A stretch of DNA of 64,000 bases from Patulibacter americanus DSM 16676 (GCF_000420025.1 NZ_ATUD01000005.1:215503-279502); one strand, 5' to 3'; numbered from the stretch's first letter, positions 26,257 through 35,455 are shown. Program-made: numbers and translations. The notes: generated from the letters alone by a model not told the origin.

Positions 26257-26709
26257 GTGTCGGCCGCCCCGGACGTGCTCACCCTCGCCTTCCGCCGCCT
26301 GCGGCCCGACGCGGTCCTGCCCGTCCGCCAGCACGCCGAGGACGCGGGTCTCGACCTCTGCTGCGTCGAGCCCGTGCGGCTGGGGCCCGGGGAGCGAGCG
26401 AGCGTGCCGACCGGCCTCGCGGTCGCGGTGCCCGTCGGCTACGCGGGCTTCGTCACGCCGCGCTCGGGGCTGGCGGCGAAGCACGGCGTCACGCTCGTCA
26501 ACACTCCGGGCGTGGTCGACGCCGGGTACCGGGGCGAGCTGCGCGTGCTGCTGATGAACACCGACCGGCACGAGGTCTTCGCCGCGGAGCCGGGCGAGCG
26601 CATCGCCCAGCTCCTGATCGTGCCCGTCGCGCTGCCGGCGACCGTGGAGGTCGACGCCCTGGACGAGACGGTGCGCGGCGCCGGCGGGTTCGGGTCGACC
26701 GGGCGCTGA
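26257..26709 (+). CDS. dut: dUTP diphosphatase
   Basis: A 150-aa trimeric dUTPase, hydrolysing dUTP to dUMP and PPi to keep uracil out of DNA. The five family motifs are present: AEDAGLDL, PRSGLAAKHG, NTPGVVDAGYRGEL, GERIAQLLI and the C-terminal RGAGGFGSTGR. GTG at 26257 is chosen because GATGCT sits 7 nt upstream like other leaderless genes here. The ATG four codons earlier lies inside that hexamer. Typical dUTPases are 140-155 aa. Confidence 0.92.
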   Translation: MSAAPDVLTLAFRRLRPDAVLPVRQHAEDAGLDLCCVEPVRLGPGERASVPTGLAVAVPVGYAGFVTPRSGLAAKHGVTLVNTPGVVDAGYRGELRVLLMNTDRHEVFAAEPGERIAQLLIVPVALPATVEVDALDETVRGAGGFGSTGR

Positions 26710-26776
26710 CGCCCCGTCCGCTGCCGGCCCGGCCGGGGCGATCCGCCGGGGCCGACCCGCCGACCCGACCGGGCCG

Positions 26777-26811
26777 GGCCGACCCGCCTGCGCGTGGCGG
26801 CCCGGTCGGCC
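26777..26811. terminator. Hairpin between convergent dut and the osmolyte transporter
   Basis: An 8-bp outer stem (ggccgacc/ggtcggcc) with an inner CGCC/GGCG pairing sits 4 nt beyond the 3' end of the binding-protein gene (minus strand) and 67 nt after dut. It could terminate both. Confidence 0.5.
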
Positions 26812-26815
26812 TCGG

Positions 26816-27859
26816 CTACTTCGAGACGAACCCGAACTGCGTGAGGTACGCCGCGGCGGCGTCCTCGGGGGTCTCCTTGTCGAGATCGACGCGCGCGTTG
26901 AGCTCCTGGACGTTCGCGGCCGTGAGCTGGGCGTTGACCCGGTCGATCGTGGCGGCCATGTCCGGGCCGGCCTCGTCGGCGACCTTCTTCGTCACCAGCA
27001 GCGTGGAGTTGTAGGGCGGGAAGATGCCCTTGTCGTCCTTGAGCAGCACGAACTTCTCGCGCTTGTTCTGCGGGTCCGTCGTGAAGACGATCGAGACGTC
27101 GGCCTGGCCGCCCGTGAGGACGGTGGAGCGCTGGCTCACGTCGACGGGCGTGAACTTCTTGAACTTCAGGCCGTAGGTCTGCTGCAGGCCGAGCAGGCAG
27201 TCGAGGCGCTGGCGGCACTCCGGGCTGCCGTAGAGCGTGAGCTCGCCGGCGACCTTCGCCAGGTCGGAGATGTTCGTCAGGCCGTACTTCTTGGCCGTCT
27301 CCTGCGTGACCGCGACCTCGTTCGAGCTCGTGAACGGCGTGGGCGGGAGCGCCTCGATGCCCTGCTTCTCGAAGTCCGCCTTGACCTGGTCGTAGGCCTC
27401 GGTCGGGTCCTTCGGCAGGTCGGGCGTCTTGACCTGGAAGAAGGACAGCAGCGCCGTGCCGGTGTACTCGGGGTAGGCGGAGATCGCGCCGCTCTTCAGG
27501 CTCTTCAGGGCCGTCTGCTCGTCGCCGAGGTTGAGCTCCTTCTCCACCGTGTAGCCGGCCGCCTCCAGCGCCTGGGCGTAGACCTCGCCGAGCACCTTCT
27601 GCTCCGTGAAGTTCTTCGAGCCGATCGTGAGCGTCGTCTTCGCGTTGTCCGAGTTGCTCTGGATGAGCGTGCCCGTCGGCGCCTCGGCGGCGCCGCCGCC
27701 GGCCGCGCCCTCGCCCTGGGCGCTCTCGGAGCCGGTGGACGCGCCGCCGCCGGACTCCTCGTCGGAGTCGCCGCCGCACGCGGCGAGCGCGAGGGCCAGG
27801 ACGACGATCAGGGCGAACGCCAGCAGCGTTCGCAGGTGTCGTGGTGTGGTGAGGGTCAT
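26816..27859 (-). CDS. OpuC-type quaternary-amine ABC transporter binding lipoprotein
   Basis: A 347-aa exported protein with signal peptide and lipobox AAC (about residues 26-28), a Gly/Ser linker and an OpuAC/OsmF-type binding domain (IGSKNFTEQKVLGEVYAQALEAAGY, AYPEYTGTAL, VFTTDP). It should bind glycine betaine, choline, carnitine or a related osmolyte at the membrane surface. It is the last gene of a four-gene operon. Its ATG overlaps the upstream permease stop. Confidence 0.88.
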   Translation of the reverse strand: MTLTTPRHLRTLLAFALIVVLALALAACGGDSDEESGGGASTGSESAQGEGAAGGGAAEAPTGTLIQSNSDNAKTTLTIGSKNFTEQKVLGEVYAQALEAAGYTVEKELNLGDEQTALKSLKSGAISAYPEYTGTALLSFFQVKTPDLPKDPTEAYDQVKADFEKQGIEALPPTPFTSSNEVAVTQETAKKYGLTNISDLAKVAGELTLYGSPECRQRLDCLLGLQQTYGLKFKKFTPVDVSQRSTVLTGGQADVSIVFTTDPQNKREKFVLLKDDKGIFPPYNSTLLVTKKVADEAGPDMAATIDRVNAQLTAANVQELNARVDLDKETPEDAAAAYLTQFGFVSK

Positions 27860-28620
27860 GAGGTTGCTGCGCCCTTTCGAAGGGTCGGGAGGAACCGGGC
27901 CCGCCGGGTGATGCCGGGGGTGCCGCGGAGGGGACGAGGGGTGACGGCGCGCTGGGCCGCGCCCAGGCCGACCTCGGCCACGATCGCCATCAGGGCCACG
28001 ACGATCGCGGCCGCGAGCTTGCCGGCGTCGCCGTAGACGGCCTGGCTGAAGATCGGGTCGCCGAGGGTGACGACGCCGGCGACGGGCGCGATCGTGGCCG
28101 TGGCGATGACGTTGACGACCGAGGTGCGCAGGCCGCCGAAGATGAGGGGCAGGGCGAGCGGGAGCTCGATCTCGCGGACGATCTGGGCGCCCGTGAGGCC
28201 CTGGCCCTTCGCGGCGTCGATCACGTCTCGGTCGACCTGCGTGACGCCGACGTACGTGTTCGTGAGGATCGGCGGGATCGCGAGCAGGGCGAGGGCGAGC
28301 GTCACGTTGCCGAACCCGACACCGAGGAACGCGATGAAGACCGCGATCAGCGCGAGGCTCGGCACGGCACGGCCGACGTTGGACACCGTGACGGCGAGCA
28401 GCCCGCCGCGGCGCAGGTGCCCGAGGACGAGGCCCAGCGGCAGGGCAATCAGCGACGCCAGCCCGACGGACGCGAGGACGACCTTCAGGTGCGTCCAGGC
28501 CATGGCGCCGAAGTCCGACAGGCCGCCGACCTGCGCGCCACCGGCCCGGCCTTCACGGGCGTGGAAGATCACGTCGATCGCGTCGCCGAAGAGGCCGAGC
28601 GCGGCGAGCGGGGCGCTCAT
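27856..28620 (-). CDS. OpuC-type ABC transporter permease 2
   Basis: A 254-aa inner-membrane permease with about six helices and the EAA-type loop (DAAKGQGLTGAQIVREIELPLALPLIFGGLR) that contacts the ATPase. An unusual ~30-residue N-terminus (FHAREGRAGGAQVGG) precedes the first helix. ATGA overlaps link it to both neighbours. Confidence 0.88.
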   Translation of the reverse strand: MSAPLAALGLFGDAIDVIFHAREGRAGGAQVGGLSDFGAMAWTHLKVVLASVGLASLIALPLGLVLGHLRRGGLLAVTVSNVGRAVPSLALIAVFIAFLGVGFGNVTLALALLAIPPILTNTYVGVTQVDRDVIDAAKGQGLTGAQIVREIELPLALPLIFGGLRTSVVNVIATATIAPVAGVVTLGDPIFSQAVYGDAGKLAAAIVVALMAIVAEVGLGAAQRAVTPRPLRGTPGITRRARFLPTLRKGAATS

Positions 28621-29339
28621 GCGGTCGCCGCCCGCGTCCAGGGGGTGAGCAGCCGCTGGGCGAGCAGCACGAGCAGGTCGAGGACGACCGCCAGCAGCAC
28701 GCACAGGCCGCCGGCCACCAGCACGTTGCTCTTGAACGTCAGGTCGGCGTAGATCGGGTCGCCCAGCCCGCCGGCGCCCGCGAAGAACGCGAGCGTCGCG
28801 AGGCCGACCGTCGTCGTGGCGGCGATCCGCAGGCCCGCCGCGATCTCGGGCAGGGCGAGCGGGATCTCGACCTTCCACAGCACCTGCCGGTCGGTCAGGC
28901 CCATCCCGCGCGCCGCGTCGACCGCGTCGGCGGGCACGCCGTCGAGACCCGTGATGACGTTGCGGAAGATGATCAGCAGCGTGTAGGAGACGAGCGCGAT
29001 CTCCGCCGTCAGGAACCCGCGGCCCGTCAGCGGCAGCAGCAGGAAGAACAGCGCGAGGCTGGGGATCGTGTAGAGGATCCCGGTGAGCTGCACGATCGGC
29101 GTGACGAGCCAGCGGCGGCGATGGGCCAGGAGTGCCAGGGCGAACGAGATCGTGAACCCGATCACGAGCGCGACGACCGTGAGCAGCACGTGGCGCTGCA
29201 GCGGCTCCACGTAGCGGTCGAAGTTCTCGGCGATCCAGCTGGGGCACACCCCGTCGCGGGCGACGCAGGCGTCCTGTCCGGACGCGCCGGCGGAGCGATC
29301 GCGGACGAAGCCGCCGGACTGGGCGAGGACCAGGCTCAC
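28617..29339 (-). CDS. OpuC-type ABC transporter permease 1
   Basis: A 240-aa permease paralogous to the next gene, with the EAA loop DAARGMGLTDRQVLWKVEIPLALPEIAAGLR and five to six helices. The N-terminal ~40 residues (SAGASGQDACVARDGVCPSW, two Cys) should face the outside and could carry a disulfide. Two-permease arrangements are typical of OpuB/OpuC and OsmU transporters. Confidence 0.88.
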   Translation of the reverse strand: MSLVLAQSGGFVRDRSAGASGQDACVARDGVCPSWIAENFDRYVEPLQRHVLLTVVALVIGFTISFALALLAHRRRWLVTPIVQLTGILYTIPSLALFFLLLPLTGRGFLTAEIALVSYTLLIIFRNVITGLDGVPADAVDAARGMGLTDRQVLWKVEIPLALPEIAAGLRIAATTTVGLATLAFFAGAGGLGDPIYADLTFKSNVLVAGGLCVLLAVVLDLLVLLAQRLLTPWTRAATA

Positions 29340-30532
29340 GCGCCCGTCCCGTGGTGGGCCTCGGCCGGCTGGACCGGGGCCGGGCCGGGCGGGGCGAGCT
29401 CGCGCGCCACGGCGTCGGCGGAGAGGATCCCGATCACGACGCCGCGGTGGTCCGTGACGGCCGCGTACTGGACGCGGTGCTGGAGGACGTCGGAGAACGC
29501 GTCTCGCAGGATGTCGTCCCGGTCGACCACGGCGACCTCGGAGCCGATGCCGTCCGCGATCCGCTCACCGTGCAGATCGTCGTCGTCGAGCCAGGCCAGG
29601 GGCCGGCCGTCCGCGTCGATCACGAGGGGGTAGGGCACCTCGGCGCGGCGGAGCGCCTCGCGGACGCCCGCCACCGGGTCGCCGTAGCGCACCCGCGTGG
29701 GCTCCTCGAGCTCGAGGTCGCGCACGCGGCCCAGCGCCAGGCGCTTCAGCGCGCGGTCGGCGCCCACGAACTGCTCGACGAACTCGTCGGCGGGGGAGAG
29801 CAGGAGCTCGGCGGGCGTGGCGTACTGCGCGAGCCGGCCGCCCGGGCGCATGACCGCGATGCGGTCGCCCATCTTGATCGCCTCGTCGATGTCGTGGGTG
29901 ACGAAGACGATCGTGCGCCGGACCTGGGCCTGCAGGCGTAGGAACTCGTTCTGCAGCCGCTCGCGGGTGATGGGGTCGATCGCGCCGAACGGCTCGTCCA
30001 TGAGCATCAGCGGCGGGTCGACTGCCAGGGCCCGCGCGACGCCGACGCGCTGGCGCTGGCCGCCCGAGAGCTGGGCGGGGTAGCGGTCGGCGAACTCGGG
30101 ATCCAGGCCGACGAGCTCGAGCAGCTCCGTGGTACGGGCCGCAATGCGGTCGGTGGACCAGCCCAGGAGCTTGGGCACGGTGGCGACGTTCTGGGCGATC
30201 GTGCGGTGCGGGAACAGCCCCGTCTGCTGGATGACGTAGCCGATCTCGCGCCGGAGGTCGGCGGGCGCCCGCTCCGTGTTGGGCCGGCCGTCAATCAGGA
30301 TCTGTCCGGCGGTCGGCTCGATCAGCCGGTTGACCATCCGCATCGCGGTGGTCTTGCCGCAGCCGGACGGGCCGACGAGCACGCAGATCTCGCCCGCCGG
30401 GACCTCGATGGAGAGCGACTCGATCGTCGGCCGGGCGTTGCCCGGGTAGCGCTTCTGCACCGCGTCGAAGCGCAGCGAGGCGGCGGGCGTCGCGGTCGGG
30501 CCGCCGTCGTCGGGCTTGGTGGTGCGGGTCAT
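29336..30532 (-). CDS. OpuC-type ABC transporter ATPase with CBS domains
   Basis: A 398-aa ATPase: Walker A GPSGCGKTT, Q-loop VIQQTGLFPH, signature LSGGQRQRVG and Walker B LMLMDEPFGAID. Residues about 270-385 form two CBS-like repeats, which in OpuA sense ionic strength and gate transport. ATG at 30532 has GAGGAG about 6 nt upstream. The frame continues 33 codons further without support. First gene of the operon, with a possible -10 TAGAGT about 40 nt upstream. Confidence 0.9.
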   Translation of the reverse strand: MTRTTKPDDGGPTATPAASLRFDAVQKRYPGNARPTIESLSIEVPAGEICVLVGPSGCGKTTAMRMVNRLIEPTAGQILIDGRPNTERAPADLRREIGYVIQQTGLFPHRTIAQNVATVPKLLGWSTDRIAARTTELLELVGLDPEFADRYPAQLSGGQRQRVGVARALAVDPPLMLMDEPFGAIDPITRERLQNEFLRLQAQVRRTIVFVTHDIDEAIKMGDRIAVMRPGGRLAQYATPAELLLSPADEFVEQFVGADRALKRLALGRVRDLELEEPTRVRYGDPVAGVREALRRAEVPYPLVIDADGRPLAWLDDDDLHGERIADGIGSEVAVVDRDDILRDAFSDVLQHRVQYAAVTDHRGVVIGILSADAVARELAPPGPAPVQPAEAHHGTGA

Positions 30533-30649
30533 CCGGGCTCCTCGTCGTGCGGCCGCGCGCCTCCGCGGTCGCGGCGACTCTACCAGCGGGAACCCCTGTC
30601 CCCCGCCTAACCGACGAAAGTCGATCGACATACCGGGTTTCCCGGGCGG

Positions 30650-30683
30650 GGCCGTCCGGAGGGACTACGCGCCCCGGACGGCC
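30650..30683 (-). terminator. Terminator of the dagK-murT-gatD operon
   Basis: A perfect 10-bp stem (ggccgtccgg/ccggacggcc) with a 14-nt loop, 11 nt beyond the gatD stop in the direction of transcription. Confidence 0.65.
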
Positions 30684-30693
30684 ACCGGTTGCC

Positions 30694-31416
30694 TCAGACG
30701 CCGGCGGCGCGGCGGGCGCCGGCGTGGGCGGCGTCCTCGAACGCGTCGTCCAGCGGCGCCAGCTCACCCGGGTCGATCCCCAGGGCGGCGGCGATGAGCC
30801 AGTCCGCGAACCACGCGTTCTTCGGCAGGAGCGGCCCGTGCAGGTACGTGCCGATGACGTTGCCGGTGCGGGCGCCCTCGTGGCCGGACGAGCCCGTGTT
30901 GCCGTGCCCGGCCAGCACGCGCCCGAGCGGCTCCTGGCCGGGGGCGAGGATCGTGCGACCCCCGTGGTTCTCGAACCCCGCCAGGGTGCGGCCCTCGACC
31001 TCGATGGCCACGTTGCCGATGAGCCGGCCCTCGCCGCGCTCCGTGTGGACGTCGAGCAGCCCGAGGCCGGGGAGCGTGACTCCGGGCTGCAGCCCGTAGT
31101 GGTGGCCGAGCAGCTGGTAGCCGCCGCAGACGGCGAGGATGGCGCCGCCGCGCGCCGCGTGGGCGTGCACGGCGTCCTTCTTGACCGTGGTGAGGTCCAG
31201 CGCGCAGAGCTGCTGGTCGCGGTCCTGCCCGCCGCCGAGGTAGAGCAGGTCGTGGGCGTCGGGATCGAGCTCGTCTCCGATCGTGGAACGCGTGACCTCG
31301 AAGCCGATGCCCCGCCACGCGCAGCGGCGTTGCAACATGAGCAGGTTGCCGCGGTCGGCGTAGATGTTGAGAAGGTCGGGGTACAGCGCCCCGATCCGCA
31401 GGGTCCGCTCAGACAC
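30694..31416 (-). CDS. gatD: Lipid II isoglutaminyl synthase, glutaminase subunit
   Basis: A 240-aa class I glutamine amidotransferase of the CobB/CobQ type. Catalytic Cys is in LAVCGGYQLLG and His in YLHGPLLP. With MurT it amidates the alpha-carboxyl of D-Glu in lipid II, needed for efficient cross-linking. The N-terminus LRIGALYPDLLNIYADRGN is typical of GatD. It overlaps the methyltransferase gene by 8 nt instead of murT directly. Confidence 0.93.
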   Translation of the reverse strand: MSERTLRIGALYPDLLNIYADRGNLLMLQRRCAWRGIGFEVTRSTIGDELDPDAHDLLYLGGGQDRDQQLCALDLTTVKKDAVHAHAARGGAILAVCGGYQLLGHHYGLQPGVTLPGLGLLDVHTERGEGRLIGNVAIEVEGRTLAGFENHGGRTILAPGQEPLGRVLAGHGNTGSSGHEGARTGNVIGTYLHGPLLPKNAWFADWLIAAALGIDPGELAPLDDAFEDAAHAGARRAAGV

Positions 31417-32194
31417 CGAACATCACCACCTGGCTGCCGACGTGCTCGTCCGTGGCCGCGATGACGCGGCGGGGCATGACCTGCAGGCCCGCCCGGCGGC
31501 CCTCCTCCTCGAGCGTGTCCGCGTCGAGGACATCGAGGACCGTGCGGTCCGTCGTGACCTGCCGGTCGCCGCCGGGCTCCACGATCTCGCGGACGCGGTC
31601 CAGCGCGATCCGGCCGTCCTCCACGGTCACGGCGACGGGGCGACTGGCGTAGATCGTGCCGTCGTGGTCGCGCATGTCGGGGGCCAGCGTCTCGGCCTCG
31701 TCCGCACCGAACGGCTCGACGGCCTCGACGATCGCGACGGCCGCGAGCCCGTCCGGGGTCAGGTGCTCGCGTACCCCGGCGAGGAACGTGTCGCGTCCGG
31801 CGGCGCCGCCGAGCAGCTGCACCGTCTGCATCGGGGCGAGGATGAGGTCGAACCGCTCCCCGAGCCGCAGCTCGCGGCAGTCGGAGACGGCGGCCGCGGC
31901 GGGCAGGCCCCGCAGGGCGGCGCGGCGGCGCAGCTCGGCGCAGAACACGGGGTCGACGTCGATGCCCAGCACGGCGTGGCCGGCCGAGGCGAGGTCGAGC
32001 GCGACGCGGCCCGTGCCGGCGCCGAGGTCGAGGATCCTCGGCGGCGGATCGGACGCGGGCCGCGCGCCGGTGAGGGCCCGCCACAGCGGCAGGTCCTCCC
32101 GGTAGCCGCCGCACTCGAGGTCGTGCCAGCGGATGTGGTCGAGCTCGGGGGTGCGCTCGGGGCGCGTCCCGGCCGGGCGGATGTCGGCGCTCAT
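31409..32194 (-). CDS. SAM-dependent methyltransferase inside the murT-gatD operon
   Basis: A 261-aa class I methyltransferase: motif I ILDLGAGTGRVALDLA, acidic loop end GIDVDP and motif IV-like FDLILAPMQTVQLL. The N-terminal HDLECGGYREDLPLWRAL is shared with a family of small-molecule methyltransferases of unknown substrate. Both ends overlap neighbours (ATGA with murT, 8 nt with gatD). The position suggests a role in peptidoglycan precursor modification or turnover, but nothing in the sequence identifies the acceptor. Confidence 0.85.
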   Translation of the reverse strand: MSADIRPAGTRPERTPELDHIRWHDLECGGYREDLPLWRALTGARPASDPPPRILDLGAGTGRVALDLASAGHAVLGIDVDPVFCAELRRRAALRGLPAAAAVSDCRELRLGERFDLILAPMQTVQLLGGAAGRDTFLAGVREHLTPDGLAAVAIVEAVEPFGADEAETLAPDMRDHDGTIYASRPVAVTVEDGRIALDRVREIVEPGGDRQVTTDRTVLDVLDADTLEEEGRRAGLQVMPRRVIAATDEHVGSQVVMFGV

Positions 32195-33612
32195 GCGAAG
32201 GACCCCTTGGCGGCGCCGCGGCGGACGAGCTCCTGGCGCAGCTCGAGCATCGCGGTGTAGGTCGGGATGGCGTACAGCGGGACGGTGGGATCGGCCGGGG
32301 CGGCGTCGAGTGCGGCGTCCAGGGCCGCGCCGATGCCCTCGGGCACGACAGCGATCCGGTCGGAGGGCACGCCCGCGTACTTCCAGCGGACGGCCATCTC
32401 GGCGGCGCGGGTCCCGGCGCAGGTGACGTGGCGGACCCGGTCGGCGAGGAGCTCGAGGTCGGCGTCCCACACCCAGGAGACGTCGCGGCCGTCGGCGATC
32501 CGGTCGTTCAGGACGGCGAGGACGTCGAGTTGCCCGTCGGCGAGGGCGAGCGTGCGTGCGACCTCGTTGGCGCCGGCGGGGTTCTTCACGAGGAGCAGCT
32601 GCAGCTCCCGGTCGTCGATGACCACGGTCTCCGCGCGGCCGAACGCGGCGGCGGTGGAGGAGAGGCCCGCGGCGATCGTCGCCAGCGGCACCCCGAGCGC
32701 GTGGGTCAGCGCGGCGGCGGCCAGCGCGTTGTAGACGTTGTAGAGCCCGGGCAGGTTGATCCGCACGTCGACGCTCCCGACGGGCAGCGCGATCGTGACG
32801 TCGGAACCACGCGTGCCGTCCAGGACGACCCGGGTGGCGACGACCTGGGGCTCGGGTCGGGTGTGCCCGCAGGACGGGCAGGAGTAGTGCCCGAGGTGCC
32901 CGACGAAGGACGCCGTGTAGACGTACGCCGCGCCGCAGACCCGGCACGTCGTCGCGTCGGAGGCGTGGTCGGCCACCGTCTGCGCGACGGAGACGTCGCC
33001 GACGCCGAAGTAGAGGACGTCGTCGCGCTCCAGGCCAAGGTCGGCGACCGCGGGGTCGTCCGCGCCGAGGATCAGCCGGAACGGCGCCCCGTCGGTGCCG
33101 TCGTCGCCGGCGACGATGTCGTGCCAGCGGTCGGCGATCGCCTCGAGCTCGCCGTAGCGGTCGAGCTGGTCGCGGAAGAGGTTCGCGAGCAGCACGACGC
33201 GGGGGCGCAGCTGCTGCACGAGCCCGCCGAGCCAGAACTCGTCGACCTCGAACAGGCCGAGCCGGCCGTTCGGTCGCCCGCCGCGCCAGGAGCCCATGAG
33301 CGTGGCGGCGATGCCGCCGGCCATGTTCGCGCCCTGGCGGTTGTGCACGAGCGTCGTGCCGTGCGCCTCGAGGATCGACGCGACGAGCGCGGCGGTGGTC
33401 GTCTTGCCGTTCGTGGCGCTCAGGACGACGGAGCCCTCCTCGAGCCGGTCGGCCATGCGGGCGATCGCGTCGGGGCGCAGGCGCGTCAGCACCTTGCCGG
33501 GCAGGCTGGTGCCGCCCTTGCCGCCCATGCGCGCGGCGCGGCCCGCCAGACGGGCCGTCGCGACGGCGGCGGACAGGGGCAGGCCGCCGCGGGAACGGGC
33601 CGGCGCGCTCAC
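32191..33612 (-). CDS. murT: Lipid II isoglutaminyl synthase, Mur ligase-like subunit
   Basis: A 473-aa Mur-ligase-fold protein. The ATP loop SATNGKTTTAAL is at about 69-80, then EVDEFWL and NLFRDQLDRYGE. A Cys4 zinc ribbon (CRVCG...CPSCGH, about 226-253) is diagnostic for MurT, followed by the DUF1727 C-terminal domain with VKNPAGANEVAR. It activates lipid II D-Glu for amidation by GatD-derived ammonia. The GTG start overlaps the dagK stop. Confidence 0.94.
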   Translation of the reverse strand: MSAPARSRGGLPLSAAVATARLAGRAARMGGKGGTSLPGKVLTRLRPDAIARMADRLEEGSVVLSATNGKTTTAALVASILEAHGTTLVHNRQGANMAGGIAATLMGSWRGGRPNGRLGLFEVDEFWLGGLVQQLRPRVVLLANLFRDQLDRYGELEAIADRWHDIVAGDDGTDGAPFRLILGADDPAVADLGLERDDVLYFGVGDVSVAQTVADHASDATTCRVCGAAYVYTASFVGHLGHYSCPSCGHTRPEPQVVATRVVLDGTRGSDVTIALPVGSVDVRINLPGLYNVYNALAAAALTHALGVPLATIAAGLSSTAAAFGRAETVVIDDRELQLLLVKNPAGANEVARTLALADGQLDVLAVLNDRIADGRDVSWVWDADLELLADRVRHVTCAGTRAAEMAVRWKYAGVPSDRIAVVPEGIGAALDAALDAAPADPTVPLYAIPTYTAMLELRQELVRRGAAKGSFA

Positions 33613-34625
33613 GCGCCCACCGCCTGGACGGCGCCGTCGAGACGCGCGAGCGTGGGGGCCACGGTCCGCGGCACGACGAGCCGCAACGACGCAGGACGCG
33701 CGGTCACCGTCATCGGCAGGCGGCCGATCGGATCGCCGTCGGCGTAGGCCTGCAGCGGGCCGTCGGCCGTCAGCGCGACGGTGCGTCCGCGGGTGACGCC
33801 GACGGACGGGGAGCGCAGGTGCGTGCCGCCGAAGACGCGGGGGAGGAACCGCAGGAGCCGCAGGCGGTCGCGGGTGTCGCAGGACCGCTCGGCGCGGCCG
33901 TGGTGCGCGACGGCGACGACGTCGAGCAGCCCGTCGGCGACGGAGGCGTCGGGAGCCATGTGCATCCCTCCACCGTAGGCCCCCGCGTTCGCGACGGCGA
34001 TCAGGAGCACGTTGTGGCGCTCCTCGCGGTCGTCGCGGAGCACCCGCAACGGCACCGGCCGCAGGCCCGCCAGGGCGCCCAGGACGCCCCACACGTAGAC
34101 GAGGCCGCCGAGCGCCGCGGGGGCCTCGTTGGCGATCCGGTTGGCCTCGGCGTCGAAGCCGACGGAGACGAGCGAGAGGAACGTGCGCTCCACGCCGTCG
34201 CGGTCGCGGGCCGAGCCGGTGTCGACGGCGACGACGACGCCGTCGACCAGGGCGTCCGCCGCGTCCTGCGGGGTGCGGGGCAGCCCGAGGTAGCGGGCGA
34301 AGTCGTTGCCGCGCCCGGCGGGCACGACGCCGACCCAGGCGTCCTCGCGTCCGGCGGCCGCCTCGGCGACGAGCCGCAGCATGCCGTCCCCGCCGACGGC
34401 GACCGCGACGTCGCCGCGGTCGAAGGCCTCCGTGGCCGCGGCTGTCGCGTGCTCGGCGTCGCGCGTGGCGACCGTCCGTGGGCGGACCCCGCGACCCGCG
34501 AGCCGCTCCGACGCGGCGGCGGCCGCGCGGGCGGAGCGGCCGCCCCCGGCGGTGGGGTTGACGAGCAGCGTCAGGCCGCGGCCCGCGACGGCGGTCGCGG
34601 GCACGCCGTCGGGTTCCGTGCGCAC
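33609..34625 (-). CDS. Diacylglycerol kinase-family lipid kinase
   Basis: A 338-aa DagK/YegS-type kinase: LLVNPTAGGGRS, the GGDGMLRLV nucleotide motif and PAGRGNDFARYLG, then a beta-rich C-terminal domain. It probably phosphorylates diacylglycerol or another lipid, returning it to phospholipid synthesis. It is the first gene of the murT operon. GATACT lies 6 nt before the GTG. A pairing with MurT/GatD may link lipid carrier recycling to wall amidation, which is inference. Confidence 0.88.
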   Translation of the reverse strand: MRTEPDGVPATAVAGRGLTLLVNPTAGGGRSARAAAAASERLAGRGVRPRTVATRDAEHATAAATEAFDRGDVAVAVGGDGMLRLVAEAAAGREDAWVGVVPAGRGNDFARYLGLPRTPQDAADALVDGVVVAVDTGSARDRDGVERTFLSLVSVGFDAEANRIANEAPAALGGLVYVWGVLGALAGLRPVPLRVLRDDREERHNVLLIAVANAGAYGGGMHMAPDASVADGLLDVVAVAHHGRAERSCDTRDRLRLLRFLPRVFGGTHLRSPSVGVTRGRTVALTADGPLQAYADGDPIGRLPMTVTARPASLRLVVPRTVAPTLARLDGAVQAVGA

Positions 34626-34631
34626 CCGGGC

Positions 34632-34690
34632 AGTATCGCCGGACCGGCGGCGGCCCGTCGGATCGATCGCGTCCGGGTGCGGTCTATGCT
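34632..34690. promoter_or_regulatory. Divergent leaderless promoters: dagK and cyclophilin
   Basis: GATACT on the minus strand (34632-34637) is 6 nt before the dagK GTG. TATGCT on the plus strand (34685-34690) is 6 nt before the cyclophilin GTG. No ribosome site is seen at either gene. Confidence 0.6.
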
Positions 34691-34696
34691 GCCGCC

Positions 34697-35455
34697 GTGG
34701 CCACCCGTATCCGCACCGCCCGTCCCGGCGCCCGCCGCGTCTCCCTGCTGCTCGCGACCGCCGTCCTCGTGCCCGGCCTCGCGGCCTGCGGCGGAGACGA
34801 CGACACCACGTCGACCGCAGCGTCGACCGAGGCGACGACCACCGCGACGAGCGAGGCCGCCCCGCCGCCCACGTCGACGGAGGAGGCGGCCGCACCCGCC
34901 TGCCAGGAGGTGAAGGCACCCGAGCCCCGCGCGGACGAGCCGGCGCTGCCCAAGCCGCGCCCCGCGCGCCTCAAGGGCACCTGGGACGTCACCGTGGCCA
35001 CGAACTGCGGCTCCTTCACCGTCCGCCTGGACACGAAGCGCCAGCCGAAGACCGCCGCGTCGTTCAAGTCGCTCGTCGCCGGCAAGTTCTACGACGGCCT
35101 GACCTTCCACCGGATCGCCCAGGGCTTCGTCATCCAGGGTGGCGACCCGCTCGGCACCGGCATCGGCGGCCCGGGCTACTCCGTCCGCGAGACGCCGCCC
35201 TCCGACGCGCAGTACACGCGCGGCGTCGTCGCGATGGCCAAGGCGGGCGACGAGCCGGCCGGCACCTCCGGCAGCCAGTTCTTCGTGGTCACGGGCGACG
35301 ACACGGGCCTGACGCCGGACTACGCGATCGTCGGTCGCGTCACGAAGGGCATGGACGCGGTCGACGCGATCTCCGCCGTCGGGTCCGCCGGGCCGCCGAA
35401 CGACACACCGCTCGCGCCCGTCGTCATCGAGCGCGCCACCGCTGAGAAGGGCTGA
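34697..35455 (+). CDS. Cyclophilin-type peptidyl-prolyl isomerase lipoprotein
   Basis: A 252-aa exported foldase. Basic start, hydrophobic core and lipobox LAAC (about 28-31), a long Thr/Ser/Ala linker, then a cyclophilin domain (about 95-248) with the FHRIAQGFVIQGGDP and GTSGSQFFVVTGDD active-site segments. It should assist folding of exported proteins outside the membrane. GTG start at 34697 with TATGCT 6 nt upstream. Confidence 0.93.
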   Translation: MATRIRTARPGARRVSLLLATAVLVPGLAACGGDDDTTSTAASTEATTTATSEAAPPPTSTEEAAAPACQEVKAPEPRADEPALPKPRPARLKGTWDVTVATNCGSFTVRLDTKRQPKTAASFKSLVAGKFYDGLTFHRIAQGFVIQGGDPLGTGIGGPGYSVRETPPSDAQYTRGVVAMAKAGDEPAGTSGSQFFVVTGDDTGLTPDYAIVGRVTKGMDAVDAISAVGSAGPPNDTPLAPVVIERATAEKG

